Shown one piece after another: positions 58,488 through 64,000 of a stretch of DNA of 64,000 nt. The position numbers were made by a program, and so were the translations under genes. Below the pieces are notes generated by a model. It searched no databases. It saw only the letters and a list, made by a program, of their open reading frames with translations, and was not told where the DNA came from. Each line of letters begins with the position of its first letter. Position 1 is the first letter of the stretch. Source of the stretch: Streptomyces sp. AJS327 (lineage in GTDB: Bacteria; Actinomycetota; Actinomycetes; Streptomycetales; Streptomycetaceae); the NCBI RefSeq assembly GCF_013450295.1, contig NZ_SKBR01000003.1, positions 310,001 to 374,000 on the forward strand, read 5' to 3'.

Positions 58488-59648
58488 TCAGTTCCGCCGT
58501 CGGCCTGGGTTGTCGTCCCCGGCGGTCCCGGCGGTCCCGGTCCCGGACGCGCCGGGTCGCCCGGCGGTGGCGCCCGCACCGTCGGCCGGGGCGCCGGCCC
58601 GCGCGGGGGCGGGAACGGGGAGGGCCGGGGCGGGGGTGGCGGCGCCGTGCGCTGGGGGCGCGAGGTGGTGCACGCCGATGCGCCGGCTGAACACCCAGTA
58701 CGTCCAGCCCTGGTACAGCACGACGAGCGGGGTGGCGATCCCCGCGCACCAGGTCATGATCGTCAGCGTGTACGGGCTGGAGGAGGCGTTCTCCACGGTG
58801 AGGCTCCACTCCGGGCGCAGCGTGGAGGGCATCACGTCCGGGAACAGCGCGAGGAACAGCGTCGCCACGGCCGCCGCGATGGTCACCCCGGAGTAGCCGA
58901 ACGACCAGCCCTCGCGTCCGGCCACGTTGGAGCCGAGCGCGGCCAGCAGCGCGGCCACCGCGAGGAGCAGGGTGAGCAGGCTGGCCGTGTTCCCGTCCCG
59001 CAGCTGCGTCCAGCTGAGGAAGACCGCCGCGAACAGCGCCGTCAGGGCGCCGAGCGCGGTGGCGAGACGGCGCGCCCGCAGCCGGATGTCGCCGACCGTC
59101 TTGAGAGCCGTGAAGACCGCGCCGTGGAAGGTGAAGAGGGTCAGTGTGGTGGCGCCGCCCAGCAGGGCGTAGGGGCCGAGCAGGTCGAGCAGCGTTCCGG
59201 CGAACTCCTTGTCCGCGTCGATCGGCACCCCGCGCACGATGTTCGCGAAGGCCACTCCCCACAGGAACGCGGGGAGCAGCGAGGTCCAGAAGATCGCCCA
59301 CTCCCAGTTCCGTTGCCAGCGCTCCTCCTCGCGCTTGGCCCGGTACTCGAAGGCGACGCCCCGGACGATCAGGCAGAGCAGGATGGCGAGCAGCGGCAGG
59401 TAGAAGCCGGAGAAGAGGGTGGCGTACCACTCGGGGAAGGCGGCGAAGGTCGCGCCGCCCGCCGCGAGCAGCCACACCTCGTTCCCGTCCCAGACGGGCC
59501 CGATGGTGTTGATCAGCACGCGTCGCTCGGGCCGGTCGCGGGCGAGCAGCCGGGTGAGGACGCCGACGCCGAAGTCGAAGCCCTCCAGGAAGAAGTAGCC
59601 GGTCCACAGGACGGCGATCAGGACGAACCAGAGGGTGTGCAGTTCCAT
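58488..59648 (-). CDS. cydB: Cytochrome bd ubiquinol oxidase subunit II
   Basis: This 386-residue protein starts MELHTLWFVLIAVLWTGYFFLEGFDFGVG, followed by GPVWDGNEVWLLAAGGATFAAFP, both CydB hallmarks, and about nine helices over residues 5-335. The last 50 residues are a Pro/Ala/Gly-rich cytoplasmic tail. CydB stabilises the haem-bearing CydA in the quinol oxidase that consumes oxygen at very low levels. It starts 40 nt after cydA. Confidence 0.97.
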   Translation of the reverse strand: MELHTLWFVLIAVLWTGYFFLEGFDFGVGVLTRLLARDRPERRVLINTIGPVWDGNEVWLLAAGGATFAAFPEWYATLFSGFYLPLLAILLCLIVRGVAFEYRAKREEERWQRNWEWAIFWTSLLPAFLWGVAFANIVRGVPIDADKEFAGTLLDLLGPYALLGGATTLTLFTFHGAVFTALKTVGDIRLRARRLATALGALTALFAAVFLSWTQLRDGNTASLLTLLLAVAALLAALGSNVAGREGWSFGYSGVTIAAAVATLFLALFPDVMPSTLRPEWSLTVENASSSPYTLTIMTWCAGIATPLVVLYQGWTYWVFSRRIGVHHLAPPAHGAATPAPALPVPAPARAGAPADGAGATAGRPGASGTGTAGTAGDDNPGRRRN

Positions 59649-59688
59649 GGCGGCACGCGCTCCTCTCAGGGCACGGGGTGGGTGGGGG

Positions 59689-61206
59689 TCAGTACGAGAA
59701 GGCCATGGGGCGGTCCGGGTCGCGGTCCCCGCCGATCCGGGTGGGTGGCGAGAGGTCGTCCTCGGACAGTTCGGGCGGGCCCGCCTTCACGTACTTCGCC
59801 AGCAGCCGTACCTCGATGACGGCGAGCGCCGCGTACAGCAGGGTGTAGACGGAGAGCGAGATGATCACTTCGGTCTGCGAGACGCCGGGGGAGACGGCGG
59901 AGGCGGTGGGCAGCACTCCGTAGACCACCCAGGGCTGGCGGCCCATCTCGGTGAAGATCCAGCCGAAGGCGTTGGCGATCAGCGGGAACGCCATGGTCAG
60001 CAGCGCCAGCCGCCAGTAGCAGCGGGTCAGGGTGGGGCCGAGTTCGCGGGTGCGGGTCAGCGCGAGCCGGGGCACCTCCTCGGCGGTGGTCCGCAGCCCG
60101 GGCGCGCGCCAGAAGGAGGTGCGGGTCAGCCAGAGCCCGATCGCGCCGAGCGCGAGGGAGACCATGCCGAAGCCCATCATGGCGCGGAACGACCAGTAGG
60201 CGACGGGGATGTTGGGCCGGTAGTCGTCCAGTCCGACGGTGTCCCTGTACCGCTCTCGCAGCTGCTCGTTGGTGTCGTTGATGCCGGGCACCGACTCGCT
60301 GAAGTTGTCGTGCGCGAGGAAGGAGAGCAGCCCGGGCACCTCGACGGCGACCGAGTTGTGGCCCTTGTCCACGTCGCCGTAGGCGAAGAGGGAGAAGGGC
60401 GCGGGCGCCTCGGTGTCCCACAGCGCCTCGGCGGCTGCCATCTTCATCGGCTGCTGCTCGTACATGATCTTGCCGAGCCGGTCGCCGCTGACGACGGTGA
60501 GCGCGCCCGCGACGACCATCGTGATCAGCCCCAGCCGGAGCGAGGTGCGCATCACGGGGATGTGCCGACGGCGTATGAGGTGGTACGCGGCGATGCCGAC
60601 CATGAAGGCCGCGCCGGTCAGGAAGGCGGCGGTGATCGCGTGGAAGAACTGCGCGACGGCGGTGTTCTGGGTCAGCACCAGCCAGATGTCGGTCAGTTCG
60701 GCCCGTCCGGCCTCCTCGTTGATCCGGTAGCCGACCGGGTGCTGCATCCAGGAGTTCGCGGCCAGGATGAAGTAGGCGGACAGGATGGTGCCGATCGCCA
60801 CCATCCAGATCGTCGCCAGGTGCAGCTTCTGCGGCAGCCTGTCCCAGCCGAAGATCCACAGCCCGATGAAGGTCGACTCGAAGAAGAAGGCGATCAGGGC
60901 CTCGAAGGCCAGCGGCGCACCGAAGACGTCCCCGACGAACCGGGAGTAGTCCGACCAGTTCATCCCGAACTGGAACTCCTGGAGGATGCCGGTGACCACC
61001 CCCATCGCGATGTTGATCAGGAAGAGCTTGCCCCAGAACTTGGTGGCCCGGAGGTACTTCTCCTTGCCCGTCCGCACCCACGCCGTCTGGAGCCCGGCGA
61101 CGAGGGACGCCAGGGAGATCGTCAGGGGGACGAACAGGAAGTGGTAGACGGTCGTGATGCCGAACTGCCAACGCGCCAGGGTCTCCGGCGCCAGAGCTAG
61201 ATCCAC
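59689..61206 (-). CDS. cydA: Cytochrome bd ubiquinol oxidase subunit I
   Basis: This is a 505-residue protein from GTG 61206 (VDLALAPETLARWQFGITTVYHF), with AAGGAGAGCC before it. Haem-ligand regions are visible: YHFLF near residue 22, AQFFHAITAAF near 180, and GFGM near 345. The quinol-site motif GRQPWVVYG is present. The Q-loop is short. CydA carries haems b558, b595 and d in the cytoplasmic membrane. It is first in the cydA-cydB-cydCD operon, under a Rex-type operator 92 nt upstream. Confidence 0.97.
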   Translation of the reverse strand: MDLALAPETLARWQFGITTVYHFLFVPLTISLASLVAGLQTAWVRTGKEKYLRATKFWGKLFLINIAMGVVTGILQEFQFGMNWSDYSRFVGDVFGAPLAFEALIAFFFESTFIGLWIFGWDRLPQKLHLATIWMVAIGTILSAYFILAANSWMQHPVGYRINEEAGRAELTDIWLVLTQNTAVAQFFHAITAAFLTGAAFMVGIAAYHLIRRRHIPVMRTSLRLGLITMVVAGALTVVSGDRLGKIMYEQQPMKMAAAEALWDTEAPAPFSLFAYGDVDKGHNSVAVEVPGLLSFLAHDNFSESVPGINDTNEQLRERYRDTVGLDDYRPNIPVAYWSFRAMMGFGMVSLALGAIGLWLTRTSFWRAPGLRTTAEEVPRLALTRTRELGPTLTRCYWRLALLTMAFPLIANAFGWIFTEMGRQPWVVYGVLPTASAVSPGVSQTEVIISLSVYTLLYAALAVIEVRLLAKYVKAGPPELSEDDLSPPTRIGGDRDPDRPMAFSY

Positions 61207-61297
61207 GGGGCTCTCCTTAGGCCGCGCGCCGTTCCGCCCGCTCCCGATGCCGATGCTCACCGGATATCGCCGGATATGAACGCACACCGAGGGCGGT

Positions 61298-61313
61298 CGT
61301 GAATGAATTCACA
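61298..61313. promoter_or_regulatory. Rex operator (ROP) upstream of the cyd operon
   Basis: On the minus strand this reads TGTGAATTCATTCACG. It matches TGTGAA-N4-TTCACA, the redox-sensing Rex site, except for the final base. Rex represses the cyd operon of S. coelicolor when NAD+ is high. A further TTCACA half-site lies alongside (61314-61319). The rest of 61207-61832 holds no gene; it also contains GTGACGAGC direct repeats near 61550. Confidence 0.85.
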
Positions 61314-61832
61314 TTCACAAGCAGCAGTATGGCCCACCCCGGATTCGGACATACGGGCGGGGGTGCCCTCCCGTGCGCAAGCCCCCGACAGCCGGACGGA
61401 ACGGACGCGAGGCCTTCTCCGAACTTCCCGCCCCCACGCGGGATTCCGGCTCCCGCTCGCGCCCCGCTCGCCCCTCCCGTCCGCGCCGGTGATCACTTCG
61501 CGAGCCCGCCCGGGCCGCGAGTCATCACGGAGAGAAGTGTGAAGTAGCGGAGTGTGACGAGCGTGACGAGGAGGTGGCGGGCGAGCCCGACACCGAGCCG
61601 TGAGCGGAGACGCGGCGGCCCGAAGCCAGGGGAGGAACCGGGATAAACCGGAGGAACGAGAGAAACCGAAGGCTCCGGGCGGGCGGCGGCGGTCGGCCGC
61701 GGCGCCGGGCGTGCCGGAGCGGCGCCGGGGTGCGCCGGAGGCTCCGGACTTCCGGAGAAGGGTGCGCGGACCGACGGGTGCCGGTCCGCGCGGAAGAGCG
61801 GAGGGTGGGCGCTGGTGAGGGCTGGGGGTCGG

Positions 61833-62927
61833 TCAGCGGGCGTCGGCGGGGAGGCTCGCGCGGTAGCTGGCCGCGGCCTTGAGGAAGAGGTCGTTCGCCT
61901 CCGTCTCCGCCACCGTCACCCGCATCCCCTCACCGGCGAAGGGGCGCACGATCACTCCGGCCCGCTCGCAGATCTCCGCGAACTCCGTGGTCCGGTCACC
62001 GAGCCGCAGCCAGACGAAGTTGGCCTGCGACACCGGCACCGTCCAGCCCTGCGCGGTGAGTTCGGCGTGCACCCGGGTCCGCTCCGCGACCAGCGCGTCC
62101 ACCCGCTCCAGCAGCGCCTCCTCGTTGCTCAGCGAGGCGACCGCCGCGTCCTGCGCGAGCTGGCTCACCCCGAACGGCACGGCGGTCTTGCGGAGCGCGG
62201 CGGCCACCGGCTCGTGCGCCACGGCGAAGCCGACCCGCAGCCCGGCCAGGCCGTACGCCTTGGAGAAGGTGCGCAGCACGCAGACGTTGGGGCGGTCCCG
62301 GTACAGCTCGATGCCGTCCACCACCCGCTCGTCGCGGACGAACTCGCGGTACGCCTCGTCCAGCACCACCAGCACGTCGGTGGGGACACGGTCGAGGAAC
62401 CGCTCCAGTTCGGCGCGGCCGAGGGCGGCGCCGGTGGGGTTGTTGGGGTTGCAGACGAAGATGAGCCGGGTGCGGTCGGTGATCGCCTCCGCCATCGCGT
62501 CCAGGTCGTGCTCCTCGTCCGGGGTGAGCGGCACCTGGATCGAGGTGGCACCGGAGATCTGGGTGATGATCGGGTACGCCTCGAAGGAGCGCCAGGCGTA
62601 GATCACTTCGTCGCCCGGACCCGCCGTGGCCTGGAGCAGCTGCTGTGCGACGCCGACCGAGCCGGTGCCGGTGGCCAGGTGCTCGGCCGGTACGTCGAAG
62701 CGCCGCGCCAGTTCGGCTATCAGCCCGGTGCAGGCCATGTCCGGATAGCGGTTGAAGGCGGTGGCGGCGCCGGTGACGGACTCCAGCACTCCAGGCAGCG
62801 GCGGGTAGGGGTTCTCGTTCGACGACAGCTTGTAGGAGACCGGTCCACCGGCCGCCGCGGGCTTGCCTGGCTTGTACGCCGGAATGCCGTTGAGTGCCTC
62901 GCGCAACCTCGGGGTGTTCTCGCTCAC
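61833..62927 (-). CDS. hisC: Histidinol-phosphate aminotransferase family protein
   Basis: This 364-residue PLP enzyme shows SYKLSSNENPYPPLP (substrate site), FVCNPNNPTGAA, VVLDEAYREFV and the PLP lysine in TFSKAYGLAGLRVG. It interconverts histidinol phosphate and imidazole acetol phosphate in histidine biosynthesis, although stand-alone copies can act on aromatic amino acids. It is not beside other his genes, and S. coelicolor has such a second hisC near cyd. GTG 62927 (VSENTPRLREAL) is chosen from family alignment; GTG 62930 is one codon longer. Confidence 0.93.
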   Translation of the reverse strand: MSENTPRLREALNGIPAYKPGKPAAAGGPVSYKLSSNENPYPPLPGVLESVTGAATAFNRYPDMACTGLIAELARRFDVPAEHLATGTGSVGVAQQLLQATAGPGDEVIYAWRSFEAYPIITQISGATSIQVPLTPDEEHDLDAMAEAITDRTRLIFVCNPNNPTGAALGRAELERFLDRVPTDVLVVLDEAYREFVRDERVVDGIELYRDRPNVCVLRTFSKAYGLAGLRVGFAVAHEPVAAALRKTAVPFGVSQLAQDAAVASLSNEEALLERVDALVAERTRVHAELTAQGWTVPVSQANFVWLRLGDRTTEFAEICERAGVIVRPFAGEGMRVTVAETEANDLFLKAAASYRASLPADAR

Positions 62928-63898
62928 CACTGTCCTCTGTCCTCCTTGACCGCGGCCCGGCCCGGCCAGCGTGTTCCGCTGCCCCGCCGGAGCGACTGAA
63001 GCGTTTGGCTTGTCTGGTGTGTCCGATGTCACTGGGTTCCCGGAGACGGATCTTCGGGTGTCCGGTCGTTCCGGGCCCACGCGCTGGTCCGTGCTGGCCG
63101 GTGCGGGACCGGTCCGGTCCGCGCCGCCCTGGTGATCTGTTCTGGCCGTTTCCGTATGGTGCTGCGCTGTTCCGTTTCGCGGTCGTCCGCGCCGTACGGG
63201 TGCGGACGCCGGTCCGGTGTCCGGCACCCTCGCGGTGGCGGTGTTGGCGGTCGTTCCTGGTCGTGGCCGGTCGCTTACGGTCGGGTCCGGCTGTTCGGCC
63301 GGTTCGGGGTGTCCGCGGTGGTGTCCGGTCTCTCCGGTGGTCTCCGGTGCATGGTGCCCGCTGTGGAGCCTGGCCGGAACCCGCCCTTATCGACGCTTAC
63401 TTACCGTTATCATCCGTTACTCGCTGCTTTCTCCTTGCTGGCCTCGCTGGCCAGAGGGTTCCCCTTGGCCGTTCCACCGTGTTCCCCCGTTGTCCCCCGT
63501 TGTCCTCCGTCCCGCCCGCCGCGCCGTCGGTCCCGTCGTTCCCTCCCCGGTGGTCTTCCGGGCTCGGGCGGGCTGACGCGGCGGTGCCGCCAATACTCTT
63601 CACCCTAAGAGGATTCCGGCCGTGGGCGTATGGGGCGTTCTGTGATCTGTCCCGTCCGCTGTCGCGCCGTGGTGGGCGCGGGAGCGCGCGTCGCTCGTGC
63701 GAGTGAGATACGAGTGGGCTCGGGGCCCGGGAAACCACCGCGCGCCTCCCCGGTGATCCGTCCCTTTTCCCGGGAGTCCCTGCAAGTTCCCGTCTTTCCA
63801 TGGTCGTCGGGCGGGAAAGCTCTTGCAGAATCGTGACTTCCGTCGACCGGCTCGAGGTGCCTGGCACCGGTGGTTCGCGGGCCTACGATCGGGTCGCC
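62928..63898. other. Long gene-free interval between hisC and the LacI-type gene
   Basis: These 971 nt contain only unconvincing frames. The stretch 63150-63350 is rich in GGTC/TCCGGT repeats. The stretch 63375-63480 is unusually AT-rich (TTATCGACGCTTACTTACC near 63390). It must carry promoters for the two divergent genes. No tRNA or known RNA fold was recognised. Confidence 0.45.
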
Positions 63899-64000
63899 AT
63901 GACAGCAGAGAAGCATCAGGTGAGCCGCGCGCCGAAGCCTCGCGCGACCCGGACCGGAAGCCGCCAGAGCGGACGGGCGGGTATTCGTGACGTCGCCGCG
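63899..64000 (+). CDS. LacI-family transcriptional regulator, N-terminal fragment
   Basis: Only 34 codons are inside the window, from ATG 63899 (MTAEKHQVSRAPKPR). The last codons, AGIRDVAA, match the start of a LacI helix-turn-helix (usually IRDVAxxAGVS). S. coelicolor has a LacI-type regulator at this position before hisC and cyd (from memory). The gene continues beyond the right edge, so the ligand-binding domain is unseen. Confidence 0.75.
   Translation, partial: MTAEKHQVSRAPKPRATRTGSRQSGRAGIRDVAA

Noticed and set aside
54585..58690. Long open frames of about 1100 and 1060 codons overlapping cydCD and cydB
   Set aside because: They lie in other frames of genes with full ABC and CydB motifs, and show only Arg/Pro-rich sequence with no recognisable domain.

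Overview
This is a high-GC actinobacterial chromosome window, almost certainly from a Streptomyces or a very close relative. The evidence is the GC-rich third codon positions, frequent GTG starts, and a gene order at both ends that, as I recall it, matches the Streptomyces coelicolor core: femX, a small membrane protein, rpsF, ssb, rpsR, rplI, a MATE exporter and dnaB on the left, and LacI-type regulator, hisC and cydA-cydB-cydCD on the right. A ParB-binding parS site and a cluster of DnaA boxes are consistent with a position close to oriC.

Left core region (1-9.5 kb): the peptidoglycan branching enzyme FemX (cut by the window edge), a small membrane protein, the rpsF-ssb-rpsR-rplI operon closed by a perfect hairpin, a divergent MATE exporter, a DnaA-box cluster, and the replicative helicase gene dnaB. 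dnaB is interrupted by two in-frame inteins. One is a class 3 intein in the Walker A loop with a decayed homing endonuclease. The other is a class 1 intein with both endonuclease motifs intact.

Accessory region 1 (9.5-19 kb): a CGNR regulator divergent from a HAD dehalogenase around a perfect palindrome, an EntS-like exporter, parS, a TipA-like regulator with a glyoxalase-fold protein, a PadR/HAAS pair, and a membrane Ser/Thr kinase with a cysteine-rich extracellular domain.

Candidate biosynthetic operon (27.56 down to 19.1 kb, minus strand): a clavaminate-synthase-like Fe(II)/2-oxoglutarate oxygenase, a small A-PCP-C peptide synthetase, an ATP-grasp ligase, an MFS exporter and a FemAB/GNAT-fold acyltransferase. 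The last four genes overlap by 1-8 nt. The first gene has an in-frame TTA codon (bldA control) and a Crp-like palindrome lies upstream. I do not recognise the product; this is the best candidate here for an undescribed pathway.

Middle region (27.8-46.9 kb): an ECF41 sigma factor with an FAD oxidoreductase, decayed gene remnants, a GNAT enzyme, a HAD phosphatase, a globin-reductase fusion coupled to a PPOX-fold protein with a very long disordered tail, a NUDIX hydrolase, thiC under a TPP riboswitch, a YibE/F-like membrane protein with a histidine repeat, and several small genes.

Right region (47-64 kb): three tandem small secreted paralogues, a WYL regulator divergent from a DUF3224 protein, PspAB and HtpX (membrane stress), a Cof-type HAD phosphatase, the cytochrome bd operon cydA-cydB-cydCD with a Rex operator, hisC, and the first codons of a LacI-family regulator.
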